DNA from: a virus
DNA: 29,672 bases
Strand: one strand, 5' to 3'
Virus record (IMG/VR): IMGVR_UViG_3300046376_000072
Location: 1-29,672 of that record
Below, one piece after another: positions 1-6,121 of this stretch (positions within the stretch are counted from its first letter, which is position 1; each line of letters begins with the position of its first letter). The notes below the pieces were generated by a model. That model was given only the letters and a program-made list of their open reading frames with translations. It searched no databases and was not told where the DNA came from. The translations under genes were made by a program, and so were the position numbers.

Positions 1-255
1 GTGCCCAAGGCTGGCGCGGCCACTCAGGTCGAGCGCCTTGGCCCGCGCCTTCTCGACGGTCCAGCCTTCGGCGCTGTAGACGCCGATCTCGACATAGTCC
101 TGCTTGCCGGTGTTCTTGTTGCGGTAGCGCAGCGCGAAGGTCGCAGTGCCCTTCGGGCTGATCGAGACATAGAAGCCCGAACACAGGGTATCGAAGTATT
201 TGACCCGCGCCTTGACGGGGGTGGAGACGAGTTTGGTGGTGATCAGCTTTGCCAT
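1..255 (-). CDS. Tyrosine integrase, N-terminal part (truncated by window edge)
   Basis: Leftward gene starting with ATG at 255-253; 85 codons are present and the frame is still open at base 1. The visible part starts MAKLITTKLV and contains KYFDTLCSGFYVSISPKG and FALRYRNKN, the three-strand arm-type DNA-binding domain typical of prophage tyrosine recombinases (DUF4102/SAM-like arm region). The catalytic domain with its R-H-R-Y residues would lie outside the window. It would catalyse site-specific integration and excision at att sites. A leftward promoter candidate (387-416) and a repeat-rich segment lie upstream, and a bidirectional terminator at 433-461 separates it from the alpA operon. 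The assignment to the integrase family is firm; subfamily and att site cannot be judged. Confidence 0.85.
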   Translation of the reverse strand, partial: MAKLITTKLVSTPVKARVKYFDTLCSGFYVSISPKGTATFALRYRNKNTGKQDYVEIGVYSAEGWTVEKARAKALDLSGRASLGH

Positions 256-386
256 GGTTGCCCCTTTGAGTGCCAAGTGCCCGGCACTTGAAACGGTTAA
301 ATCGGGCTGCACCGGGTTGATGGAGGGTAACAAGAACCCCCTATTTTTAAAGGGATTTGTCTGTGTATCCCGGTGCAGCTTGACAA

Positions 387-416
387 TCTTTACCAGCCGT
401 TCTGTGATGCGGTCAA
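387..416 (-). promoter_or_regulatory. Candidate integrase promoter
   Basis: On the minus strand TTGACC (416-411) is followed after 18 bases by TAAAGA (392-387), pointing at the integrase start about 130 bases downstream. One TGCACCGGG repeat (369-377) overlaps the expected start of transcription, which would fit control by a repeat-binding protein. The -10 match is poor, so this is tentative. Confidence 0.3.
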
Positions 417-432
417 GTTTTTTCTGGAATTG

Positions 433-461
433 AAAAAACCCCCGTCGTTAGGGGGTTTTTT
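433..461. terminator. Bidirectional rho-independent terminator
   Basis: Perfect 11-bp stem (A6C5 at 433-443, G5T6 at 451-461) with a 7-base loop. Because the stem ends in A-run and T-run it can act in both directions. For leftward transcription it would stop the alpA operon before the integrase gene, leaving the integrase to its own promoter. Confidence 0.85.
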
Positions 462-560
462 GCATTTTGGGGGGTGGAACGGAAGGGGACTAAAACCCGC
501 TGGGCACTTGCTGGGCACTTGGTAGGTGCCTATTAGCGGTATGCACCGGGATGCACCGGG

Positions 561-797
561 TTAACGGCTGATGCGGTTGTTTGTCGGGCGGGTCATCTGC
601 CAAGTGGCGACCTCGTCGGCATACCAAGCCCGGCGGTTGGGGCTGATCAGGACGCTTGCCGGGAAGGTGCCCTTGCGTTCCATCTTGAACAGCGTTGAGC
701 GGCACACTGGGACGAGTTCCAGCACTTGGTCGATGGTGAGCATGCGGCGCGGCTCGCGGGGCTGTGTTGTGGTTTCCTGAGAGGGAACATCGCTCAT
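561..797 (-). CDS. AlpA-family HTH regulator / excisionase-like protein
   Basis: 78-residue protein. Residues about 19-67 (LTIDQVLELVPVCRSTLFKM, then RKGTFPASVLISPNRRAWYA and DEVATWQ) match the winged-helix MerR-like fold of AlpA and phage excisionases: helix-turn-helix, an F/P-containing wing, then the W-x-x-x-E-V-x-x-W signature. Known members activate integrase genes or act as recombination directionality factors. It is the last gene of a leftward operon and overlaps the upstream gene by ATGA. Its position next to the integrase and the TGCACCGGG/GGCACTTG repeats supports a role in excision control. Family call is strong; excisionase versus transcription factor is undecided. Confidence 0.8.
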   Translation of the reverse strand: MSDVPSQETTTQPREPRRMLTIDQVLELVPVCRSTLFKMERKGTFPASVLISPNRRAWYADEVATWQMTRPTNNRISR

Positions 798-1021
798 TGC
801 TCGACCTCCTTGGCCCGGTAGGCCGCCAGCGCCTCGCGCATCGCCTCCAGCGCCCCTTCAAGCTCCTCGACGCAGCGCACCATGGCGTCCTCTGCGCGGC
901 TCTCGAAATCGGGGCGCACCGGCAGCTGGGCGGCGTGGGCGGTCGCCATGTCAGCTGCGGCCTCGATCGATTTGAGGTGGTAGCTGACCTCTCGTTCCCA
1001 TTGTTCGAGCGGCATGTTCAT
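794..1021 (-). CDS. Hypothetical small helical protein
   Basis: 75 residues starting MNMPLEQWEREVSYHLKSIE, almost wholly helical and rich in Ala, Glu and Arg, with no signal peptide or membrane segment. It joins both neighbours by four-base ATGA overlaps (1018-1021 upstream, 794-797 downstream), so it is translationally coupled in the leftward alpA operon. No family recognised. The heptad-like pattern in the second half (ELEGALEAMREALAAY) suggests a short coiled coil. Confidence 0.65.
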   Translation of the reverse strand: MNMPLEQWEREVSYHLKSIEAAADMATAHAAQLPVRPDFESRAEDAMVRCVEELEGALEAMREALAAYRAKEVEQ

Positions 1022-1242
1022 TGGCGCGGCCCGCCCATCTGGAGGTCCATCATCTCCTCCAGCGCCTCGATCCGCGCCTGCGCCATCTCATGGGCTTTTT
1101 CGTTGCACGCCGCGATGCGGTGCAGTGCGCTCGCGATCGCGAACAGGCCGTCGCTGATGTTGACCGGCTGCGACGGCCCGTCGTTGAACTCAACGCTGGT
1201 CGTCAGGGTCTCGCGCAATAGCTTCTCTAAAGTCTGGGTCAT
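1018..1242 (-). CDS. Hypothetical small helical protein
   Basis: 74 residues starting MTQTLEKLLRETLTTSVEFN; C-terminal half (HRIAACNEKAHEMAQARIEA) is helical. Start chosen at 1242 because GGTGACCG precedes it. It overlaps the following gene by ATGA and the preceding gene's 3' end by 53 bases in another frame. Function not recognised; small helical proteins of this kind are common in phage lysogeny operons. Confidence 0.6.
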   Translation of the reverse strand: MTQTLEKLLRETLTTSVEFNDGPSQPVNISDGLFAIASALHRIAACNEKAHEMAQARIEALEEMMDLQMGGPRQ

Positions 1243-1444
1243 CGGTCACCTCGCGGCAAATGCCTTCGACGGGGTTCAGCTCTAAAACGGCAATGATGCT
1301 TCCGTATTGCCCGTGGCGGATGTCATCCGCCACGATGGGTCGATGTATCATCCGATCGACCGTGATCTCGTAGACAATGGGGCCAGCCCGCTCGCGGCCC
1401 TCATGCTCCGAGATGACGAGGTAGATCATGCGGTCAAGGTTCAC
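1190..1444 (-). CDS. Hypothetical protein
   Basis: 84 residues starting MNLDRMIYLVISEHEGRERA, with alternating hydrophobic stretches that suggest a small alpha/beta fold. It overlaps the upstream gene by 11 bases and the downstream gene by 53 bases. The long overlap makes its C-terminus (after about residue 67) dual-coding, unusual but seen in compact phage operons. No family recognised. Confidence 0.55.
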   Translation of the reverse strand: MNLDRMIYLVISEHEGRERAGPIVYEITVDRMIHRPIVADDIRHGQYGSIIAVLELNPVEGICREVTDDPDFREAIARDPDDQR

Positions 1445-1754
1445 GGCGTTCGAGCCTCACGATGCTCTCTCGGACATGGGCGACCTCGTCGGCCAGCGCG
1501 GCGCAGAGCGCGACGTGTTCGTTGAGCGCATGCTTCTGCCGGGCGGCCTCGATCAGCGCCTGCTGTTCGATTCCATCGAGCTTCTCGCGCAGCGCGGCGA
1601 TCTTGGTGCAGATGTCGTTGGCAATGCCGTCGATCAGACTGTCGATCGCGCCGCGCTGCGGTGCGCCATAGGCCGGGGGCCGCGCCTGTTCATTCTGAAC
1701 AATCTGGTCGATGGTGTCCTTGAGGCGGGCGACGTCGCCGCTCTGGGCCAGCAT
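1434..1754 (-). CDS. Hypothetical coiled-coil protein, first gene of the alpA operon
   Basis: 106 residues starting MLAQSGDVARLKDTIDQIVQ; residues about 35-100 are continuous charged helix (KIAALREKLDGIEQQALIEA), likely coiled coil. A purine-rich CAGGGAGAG lies upstream of the ATG, preceded by inverted repeats at 1764-1809 that could be operators. It appears to be the promoter-proximal gene of the leftward unit ending with alpA. Function unknown. Confidence 0.6.
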   Translation of the reverse strand: MLAQSGDVARLKDTIDQIVQNEQARPPAYGAPQRGAIDSLIDGIANDICTKIAALREKLDGIEQQALIEAARQKHALNEHVALCAALADEVAHVRESIVRLERREP

Positions 1755-1763
1755 GTGGTCTCT

Positions 1764-1809
1764 CCCTGATGTTGTGACGGGAGCATCAGGGTAGTCGCAT
1801 TAAGTGCGA
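1764..1809. promoter_or_regulatory. Inverted repeats upstream of the alpA operon
   Basis: CCCTGATG (1764-1771) and CATCAGGG (1784-1791) form a perfect 8-bp inverted repeat, and TCGCATTAAGTGCGA (1795-1809) is a near-perfect palindrome. They lie between the leftward operon start (1754) and a rightward small ORF (1914), where an operator would be expected. No clear -35/-10 pair is visible. Confidence 0.4.
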
Positions 1810-1913
1810 ACTGGAAGGTTGTGACGGTTTGATGTAGATCAAAGGCAGGTGCATAACCCGGTGCGAGATGCCACCGGGACCGCGCTTCGTAAAGCCTTCC
1901 AGAGGAAACGCCT

Positions 1914-2093
1914 ATGTCTGAAAATGGCGACGACGAGATCAACGTCGAAGGTGAGGCGGCTGTACATGCCGCGAGCTTTCCCTACCACAATCCGCAGGGA
2001 TGCAGAGACATACTCTTCGCTCTCTCGAAAATGGTGGAACTCGGACTGGAAAACCGGGCGTCCCGCCTTGGGCGGGACAACCCTGAAAGCTAA
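1914..2093 (+). CDS. Small acidic hypothetical protein (59 aa)
   Basis: ATG at 1914 follows a good Shine-Dalgarno sequence (AGAGGAAAC). The 59-residue product begins MSENGDDEINVEGEAAVHAA, is acidic at its N-terminus, and ends with CRDILFALSKMVELGLENRA, a probable amphipathic helix. It is divergent from the alpA operon and its stop overlaps the stop of the repressor gene on the other strand (CTAA at 2090-2093). The helix with MVELGLENR resembles small phage-encoded accessory peptides, but no family is recognised. Its good ribosome site is the main support. Confidence 0.5.
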   Translation: MSENGDDEINVEGEAAVHAASFPYHNPQGCRDILFALSKMVELGLENRASRLGRDNPES

Positions 2094-2515
2094 GGCGTCT
2101 TCTTTCGCTTTGCTCCGTTAGGACCGGGAGCGCTCTCCTTCGCGGAGATGCGTACATGAGAAAGTTCATGTAGCAAGGAACGCCTGTCCTTTGGCGTGAG
2201 CTTTACCTTGTCGAGAAGAGCCTCCCGCGCCCGCGTCTCCCGTTCCAGCTTGGTCAGACGGGCCGCTATCGCTTTATTCAGAAACCCGTTCTTGTGGCCG
2301 AACCAAAGCCATTCCGGCGAGATGCCTTCCTGCTTGAAAAGTTTAAAGGCCGTCTCTCTCGAAATCAGAAAACCATGCTCGTAGTGATTCCAGCGCTTGA
2401 ACGGGATACCTAGTCTCTTCGCAAACTGCACTTGGTTCTCTTCGTAGAGCAATCGAAGAAGTCGAAGGCGAAACAGGTACGCTTCCTTGTCGAAGTCTTG
2501 TGTATCCTTTGGCAC
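2090..2515 (-). CDS. HTH (XRE-like) transcriptional repressor, putative lysogeny repressor
   Basis: 141 residues. GTG start at 2515 preceded by GGGGAGAG. Residues about 13-60 (LRLLRLLYEENQVQFAKRLG then FKRWNHYEHGFLISRETAFK) form an XRE/Cro-CI type helix-turn-helix: Q-x-x-F-A-K-R-L-G, then W-x-x-Y-E-x-G. The PEWLWFG segment after it is typical of small phage/plasmid HTH regulators. The C-terminal half (LTKLERETRAREALLDKVKL) is helical, probably for oligomerisation, and no LexA-like peptidase domain is present. It faces a rightward Cro-like gene across a 163-base operator region, the classic immunity arrangement. The repressor role is inferred from fold and position. Confidence 0.7.
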   Translation of the reverse strand: MPKDTQDFDKEAYLFRLRLLRLLYEENQVQFAKRLGIPFKRWNHYEHGFLISRETAFKLFKQEGISPEWLWFGHKNGFLNKAIAARLTKLERETRAREALLDKVKLTPKDRRSLLHELSHVRISAKESAPGPNGAKRKKTP

Positions 2516-2678
2516 TTAAGACTCTCCCCGTTCAAAGTATTTTAGATATGTAACATAGATTGCTTACGTCGCCATGACGCACCCCCCGCATTTTCTGACT
2601 TTTTTAGGTTGTCCTCGGACATTCTAAGAGTCATTCTAAATTTATGGTCCCAATAGAAGTGACCGGGGGAGATGCCAA
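2516..2678. promoter_or_regulatory. Divergent operator/promoter region between repressor and Cro-like gene
   Basis: This AT-richer stretch separates the leftward repressor from the rightward early operon. CATTCTAA occurs twice in direct orientation at 2620-2627 and 2632-2639, 12 bp apart (about one helical turn). TTGTCC at 2610-2615 is a possible rightward -35, with the repeats covering the -10 zone. These features fit repressor/Cro operators; exact promoters are not certain. Confidence 0.5.
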
Positions 2679-2900
2679 ATGCGTCGTCTCACTACAGCTC
2701 GCGAAGTCGTTGAAGCTCTCGGCGGTATTGAAGCCGTCCGCAAGCTGACCGGGGCAAACATAAAGACCATCTATCACTGGACCGGTCAGGCCAAATGCTT
2801 CCCCTCCCGCACCTTCAAGGTGATGAACGACGCCTTGAAGCGTCGTGAACTCGCCGCGCCCGCGGCGCTGTGGAACATGGACACAAGAACCGCCGCCTAA
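2679..2900 (+). CDS. Cro-like HTH DNA-binding protein
   Basis: 73 residues. Residues 7-55 (AREVVEALGGIEAVRKLTGA, then IKTIYHWTGQAKCFPSRTFK) form a helix-turn-helix of the YdaS/Cro type: G-G-x-x-x-V-x-x-L-T-G, then a recognition helix ending in W. The protein is about the size of lambda-type Cro proteins and is the first gene of the rightward early operon. The expected role is repression of the divergent repressor gene or early control; this follows from position, not from specific sequence identity. Confidence 0.7.
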   Translation: MRRLTTAREVVEALGGIEAVRKLTGANIKTIYHWTGQAKCFPSRTFKVMNDALKRRELAAPAALWNMDTRTAA

Positions 2901-2918
2901 CTCAAGGGGGGATGCACC

Positions 2919-3359
2919 ATGGATCAGATCACGCCATCAGACCGTCTTGAATTTTCAGACGACGAAGCCACCCTCCTGCACCTGTACGCCTATCTGGAAA
3001 GGCACAAACCGACGATGGCCGAGATCAAGCGCGCCATCTGCGAACTCTACGCCATCGAGATCAGCGAACTGGAAGGACGCTCGCGCACGCGCTTCCTCGT
3101 CCTCGCGCGCCAGATATTCTGTTACCTGTCGCATCGCTACGCCCGCAAGACGCTTGGCCAGATCAAGCGCCGCGTCGGCTACACCGATCACACCACGGTT
3201 TTGCATGCCATCCGGGTCATCGAACAGTATGCCGTGACGCGCGAGCAATATCGCTACGAGGACATTGAGCGTCCCATGATCAAGGACGACCTCGACCTTT
3301 TGCGGCTTCGGCTGGTCGAGAAGGTGGTGCTGCGGCGTACCGGGGGCGGCCAATGCTGA
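2919..3359 (+). CDS. Stand-alone DnaA domain IV protein
   Basis: 146 residues; AAGGGGGG ribosome site before the ATG. Residues about 34-103 match the C-terminal DNA-binding domain of DnaA: E-I-S-E-L-E-G-R-S-R-T-R at 47-58, A-R-Q-I-F-C-Y-L, then the DnaA signature DHTTVLHAIRVIE at 90-102. The AAA+ ATPase domain of DnaA (about 340 residues) is absent, so it can bind DnaA-box-like DNA but cannot assemble a helicase-loading filament by itself. It is the second gene of the early operon, so a role in origin binding, in competing with host DnaA, or in early transcription control is likely. Domain call is strong, role inferred. Confidence 0.88.
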   Translation: MDQITPSDRLEFSDDEATLLHLYAYLERHKPTMAEIKRAICELYAIEISELEGRSRTRFLVLARQIFCYLSHRYARKTLGQIKRRVGYTDHTTVLHAIRVIEQYAVTREQYRYEDIERPMIKDDLDLLRLRLVEKVVLRRTGGGQC

Positions 3360-3538
3360 CATTGATTGTGACTGAGGCATCGCCTTCGACGGAACAGTGC
3401 GTCACCCGCATGGTAAACGACGTTCGCGCCCTTCGCCCGCTTTCGGCGGCTGAGATTCGGAACGCCTACGTCGTGCTGGAATACGTGCGCGACGAGCTTT
3501 CAAAACTCCTCGACCGAGCGGACAACAAACGTGATTAA
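3353..3538 (+). CDS. Hypothetical small protein
   Basis: 61 residues starting MLTLIVTEASPSTEQCVTRM; a helical protein with an amphipathic C-terminal helix (AYVVLEYVRDELSKLLDRAD). The start overlaps the DnaA-like gene by 7 bases and its end overlaps the Gp157-like gene by 8 bases, so it is locked into the early operon. No family recognised. Confidence 0.6.
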   Translation: MLTLIVTEASPSTEQCVTRMVNDVRALRPLSAAEIRNAYVVLEYVRDELSKLLDRADNKRD

Positions 3539-4025
3539 CATCGATGAACTCCGGCTTCAGATCGAAGCACTCCTTCGCGACTATCCCGACCTTGAAGAGG
3601 ACGAGATGCTTCGTCGCGACATGCTCGACGCCGAGACCGACATCTCTGGCGTCCTGACCGCATTGCTTCAGGCGTCGAGCAACAACAAGTACATGATCGA
3701 TGCGATCAACAACCGCATCGATCAGCTGGCGGCCCGCCGGGCGAGGTTCAAGCATCGCGTCGAGTTTTTGCGTAACCTGATCCTCAAGGTTTTGCAGTCC
3801 GCCGATCTCAAGAGGTTTGAGCTGCCGGAAGCGACCCTGTCGCAGCGCGCCTCGCAGCCGCAGCTGATCGGCGAGGTCGATGTCACGTTGCTGCCCGACG
3901 AGCTGTGCCGGGTGACGCGCGAACCCGACCGGGTGAAAATCCGCGAAGCACTTCTGAAGGGCGACACGGTGCCGGGCATGTTCCTGTCGAATGCGCCGCC
4001 GACGCTTTCCGTCAGTACGAGGTGA
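3531..4025 (+). CDS. Gp157-family phage protein (Sipho_Gp157)
   Basis: 164 residues, GTG start at 3531. The layout fits the Gp157 family: a long N-terminal coiled coil (residues about 1-85, including NNRIDQLAARRARFKHRVEF), then L-I-L-K-V-L-Q-S-A-D, F-E-L-P-E-A-T-L-S-Q-R and a C-terminal V-T-R-E-P-D-R-V-K-I-R-E-A-L-L-K-G segment with a G-x-x-x-V-P-G turn. Family members are encoded with phage recombination genes; protection of phage DNA from host nucleases has been proposed but not shown here. It sits directly before the Rad52-like annealing protein, as is common. Confidence 0.75.
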   Translation: MINIDELRLQIEALLRDYPDLEEDEMLRRDMLDAETDISGVLTALLQASSNNKYMIDAINNRIDQLAARRARFKHRVEFLRNLILKVLQSADLKRFELPEATLSQRASQPQLIGEVDVTLLPDELCRVTREPDRVKIREALLKGDTVPGMFLSNAPPTLSVSTR

Positions 4026-4028
4026 CAG

Positions 4029-4676
4029 ATGGACACGATGGAGCTGTTCACCGCGCTCTCCGAACCCTTCGCCATCGAGGAAATCTCTTGGCGCGTCGGT
4101 CCCACTAACGAGAAGCGCAAAAAACCCGACGAGCCGTGGCGCGGCCAGCCGCTGTGCTACGTCGATGCCCGCACCGTGATGGAGCGGCTCGACAGCGTCT
4201 GCAGCTGCGACGGCTGGCAATGCAGCTACACCCCCGGCGTCGGCGCTTCCATCGTCTGCAACATCGGCATCAGGATCGCGGGCGACTGGATTTGGAAAGC
4301 CGACGGTGCCGGGCCGTCTGACATGGAAGCGGAAAAGGGCGCGTTGAGTGACGCGTTCAAGCGATCGGCGGTGCGCTGGGGCGTCGGGCGCTATCTGTAC
4401 GAGGTTCACGCCCCGTGGCTCGAACTGGACGATCGCAAGAACATCCGCGAGGCCGACCACGCCCGCTTGCGGGCGCTGCATGAAGAGTATGCGCGGAAGG
4501 CAGGCTGGGGCGACGAACACGGTGCGATGGCCTACCGGCTGTTGCTGGCCGACCTCAAGAGGATGCCGCCCGATGCGCGCGAGGCCTTCATCGGCGCGAA
4601 CATGCCGCTGATCGACCGCATGCCGACGGCGATGCGCCGCCATCTGCTTCTGCAGGCAAAGGCGGCGCAGCCATGA
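4029..4676 (+). CDS. Rad52-family single-strand annealing protein
   Basis: 215 residues. Residues about 9-125 match the Rad52/Rad22 (Sak-type) phage recombinase core: an N-terminal E-I-S-W-R-V-G segment, C-Y-V-D-A-R-T-V-M-E-R-L-D (43-55), D-G-W-Q-C-S-Y, and the hallmark G-A-G-P-S-D-M-E-A-E-K-G-A-L-S-D-A-F-K-R-S-A-V-R-W-G-V-G-R-Y-L-Y at 93-124. Such proteins form rings that anneal complementary single strands during phage recombination and replication. The C-terminal 90 residues are helical and may bind a partner such as SSB. It lies between Gp157 and a conserved recombination-cluster protein with a four-base overlap (4673-4676). Confidence 0.88.
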   Translation: MDTMELFTALSEPFAIEEISWRVGPTNEKRKKPDEPWRGQPLCYVDARTVMERLDSVCSCDGWQCSYTPGVGASIVCNIGIRIAGDWIWKADGAGPSDMEAEKGALSDAFKRSAVRWGVGRYLYEVHAPWLELDDRKNIREADHARLRALHEEYARKAGWGDEHGAMAYRLLLADLKRMPPDAREAFIGANMPLIDRMPTAMRRHLLLQAKAAQP

Positions 4677-5149
4677 ACAGTCAGGCGCAGCAGGCGAGAG
4701 ACAACGCGCTCTCGTTCGAGGTCAAAAAGGACGGCCTCACGCAGCGCCAGAGCGGCGACTGGGTGCTGCGCCTCACGATGCAGGCGATCGACATGCACCA
4801 GCGCATCGTCACCGCGGCGATGGGTGCGAGGTTCGCGTGCGTCTTGGTCGAGATCAACGACGACGAGACGCCGGTCGATCACAAGGCCATGGACCGCGAC
4901 AAGTGGCGGGCGCTGGGACCGGCGCGGCAGGCCGGGATCAGATGCAAGGACCCGCTCTTCTGGGCGTATCTGCGCGAGCATGGCGTCGGCAACGTGGTGA
5001 ATGAAGAAATCGCTGCCCGCGTCGTGCGCGATGCCTGCAGTGTGCTGTCGCGCTCCGACCTCGACAAGATCGGTCAGGCCGACGCGCGCATCCTGTGGTT
5101 CGATCTCGATCAGAAATTCCAAGCATGGAAGGCGAGGGAACATGGCTGA
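4673..5149 (+). CDS. Conserved phage recombination-cluster protein, function unknown
   Basis: 158 residues. The N-terminal half is beta-rich (W-V-L-R-L-T-M-Q-A-I-D, then A-C-V-L-V-E-I-N-D-D-E). The middle has A-R-Q-A-G-I-R-C-K-D-P-L-F-W-A-Y-L and the end has V-V-R-D-A-C-S-V-L-S-R-S-D-L with W-F-D-L-D-Q-K-F-Q-A-W. From memory the same pattern (L-V-E-I-x-D-D-E, then Q-A-G-I-x-C-x-D-P) recurs in alphaproteobacterial phages beside annealing proteins and nucleases, but no activity is known to me. It overlaps the Rad52-like gene by ATGA, so a recombination or replication role is inferred from context. Confidence 0.7.
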   Translation: MNSQAQQARDNALSFEVKKDGLTQRQSGDWVLRLTMQAIDMHQRIVTAAMGARFACVLVEINDDETPVDHKAMDRDKWRALGPARQAGIRCKDPLFWAYLREHGVGNVVNEEIAARVVRDACSVLSRSDLDKIGQADARILWFDLDQKFQAWKAREHG

Positions 5150-5363
5150 ATCAGATGGATGGGAAGACATCACGCCCCTCGTCGACGCCGTTTATGCGCT
5201 GATGAGAAAGCACAAGGCATCCCAGCAAGTCGGCGCAGTCGTCATGGAGATCACGATGATCCAGACACTGATGCGCAACGACGTCAGCAAGAGTGACGCG
5301 CTGGAGATGATCTCGATCCACTGGGACCAGCTGGCGCAAACGCCGCAGCATTTTGATGCTTAG
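5142..5363 (+). CDS. Small acidic hypothetical protein
   Basis: 73 residues. Start set at 5142 because GGCGAGGGA precedes this ATG and it overlaps the previous stop by 8 bases; an upstream in-frame ATG lies deep inside the previous gene. The product begins MAESDGWEDITPLVDAVYAL and is acidic and helical. Helix-rich S-K-S-D-A-L-E-M-I-S near the end may form a small interaction surface. No family recognised. Confidence 0.65.
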   Translation: MAESDGWEDITPLVDAVYALMRKHKASQQVGAVVMEITMIQTLMRNDVSKSDALEMISIHWDQLAQTPQHFDA

Positions 5364-5661
5364 GCCGAAGCACCCGCGCGTCGAGGACAAGGCGCACTTG
5401 GCGTTTGTGCGTCGGCATCGCTGCGCCATCTGCGGCACCGACCAGAACATCGAGGCGGCGCATCTGCGGGTGGGTTCGATCAACCACGACAAGGAATCCG
5501 CCGGGATGCAAATGAAGTCGAGCGACAGGTGGGCCGTGGCGCTGTGCACGAAGCACCACCGCGAACAGCACGCGGCTGGCAATGAAATCTTCTGGTGGGC
5601 GAGCTACGGCATCGATCCCTTTTCCCTCGCTTTGTCCTACGGGCGGGAGCGGACAGAATGA
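5356..5661 (+). CDS. DUF968/HNH-like zinc-binding nuclease candidate
   Basis: 101 residues from the ATG at 5356 (a TTG three bases earlier is possible). C23-x-x-C26, A-A-H36-L-R, the K-S-S-D-R-W region, and L-C64-T-K-H67-H68-R-E-Q-H72 give the zinc-binding and His-metal (beta-beta-alpha) layout of DUF968 / phage NinB-neighbour HNH-like proteins. Such proteins are thought to be structure-specific nucleases in phage recombination. C-terminal W-W-A-S-Y-G-I-D-P is also typical. Overlaps: 8 bases with the previous gene and four with the next. The nuclease role is expected from family but not proved. Confidence 0.75.
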   Translation: MLRPKHPRVEDKAHLAFVRRHRCAICGTDQNIEAAHLRVGSINHDKESAGMQMKSSDRWAVALCTKHHREQHAAGNEIFWWASYGIDPFSLALSYGRERTE

Positions 5662-5909
5662 AAATCACACTTCACGATCTCAAGACCAACGCGAAGTTTC
5701 GCGGCACCCTGTTCCTCGACAAGGATCGCGGCGCTTATGAAAACCACTACCAGTCCCAGACCTACCCGCGCCTTGTCGTCGTCAAGAGCGGCGGCCCGCG
5801 CGGGAAAAACAAGAGGCCGGAATATTCCACCACGTATTTTGTCGATGGCGTGGAGTGTCCCGGCCTCGACGCGGTGCTGGCCATGCTCAACGCGGAGCGT
5901 GTGCCATGA
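5658..5909 (+). CDS. Hypothetical basic protein
   Basis: 83 residues, start at 5658 overlapping the previous stop (ATGA). Begins MKITLHDLKTNAKFRGTLFL. It alternates beta-like stretches with a basic glycine segment (K-S-G-G-P-R-G-K-N-K-R-P) and ends with Y-F-V-D-G-V-E-C-P-G-L-D-A-V-L-A-M-L. The pattern suggests a small beta domain with nucleic-acid contact, but no family is recognised. Confidence 0.65.
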   Translation: MKITLHDLKTNAKFRGTLFLDKDRGAYENHYQSQTYPRLVVVKSGGPRGKNKRPEYSTTYFVDGVECPGLDAVLAMLNAERVP

Positions 5910-6121
5910 GGGCGCGCTATTCGATCTGGGGCCGCGAGTACGGCAGTGATCACGACGTCGAACTCGCGCAGGTGAACAACAACCCGCAGGCCGTAGTCGA
6001 TGGGCTGATGTCCAAGATGCTTTCGGTCAACCACAGTGCACTGCCCGGCGGCAAGAAGACCAAAATCAGAAAATATTCGTGGCTGCGGATTATCGAAAAT
6101 GATCGTCCTCCGACCGACTGA
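5906..6121 (+). CDS. Hypothetical small protein
   Basis: 71 residues starting MRARYSIWGREYGSDHDVEL; overlaps the previous gene by ATGA and the next by 23 bases. The first half resembles a short beta hairpin (R-Y-S-I-W-G-R-E-Y-G), and the end is basic (K-K-T-K-I-R-K-Y-S-W-L-R-I-I). Position in the early operon is the only context. Confidence 0.6.
   Translation: MRARYSIWGREYGSDHDVELAQVNNNPQAVVDGLMSKMLSVNHSALPGGKKTKIRKYSWLRIIENDRPPTD

Larger units (their letters stand above)
274..560. repeat. Repeat cluster between integrase and alpA (candidate Int/Xis binding sites)
   Basis: Two short motifs recur here. GGCACTTG occurs as one arm of a perfect 8+1+8 palindrome (CAAGTGCC-C-GGCACTTG, 274-290) and again inside two tandem 11-bp copies of GCTGGGCACTT (499-509, 510-520). 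TGCACCGGG occurs at 308-316, inverted at 369-377, and in tandem at 542-550 and 552-560. Repeated short sites between an integrase and an AlpA-like gene fit arm-type integrase or excisionase binding sites, or an autoregulatory operator. Which protein binds is inference. Confidence 0.5.

Noticed and set aside
1-291. Rightward 96-residue ORF at the left edge
   Set aside because: It lies antiparallel to the integrase N-terminus, which has clear family motifs on the minus strand.
3402-4643. Long leftward ORF (413 residues) across the Gp157 and Rad52 region
   Set aside because: It is a shadow frame: the plus strand in this stretch encodes recognisable proteins with stop/start coupling, and the leftward product is Arg/His/Val-rich without motifs.
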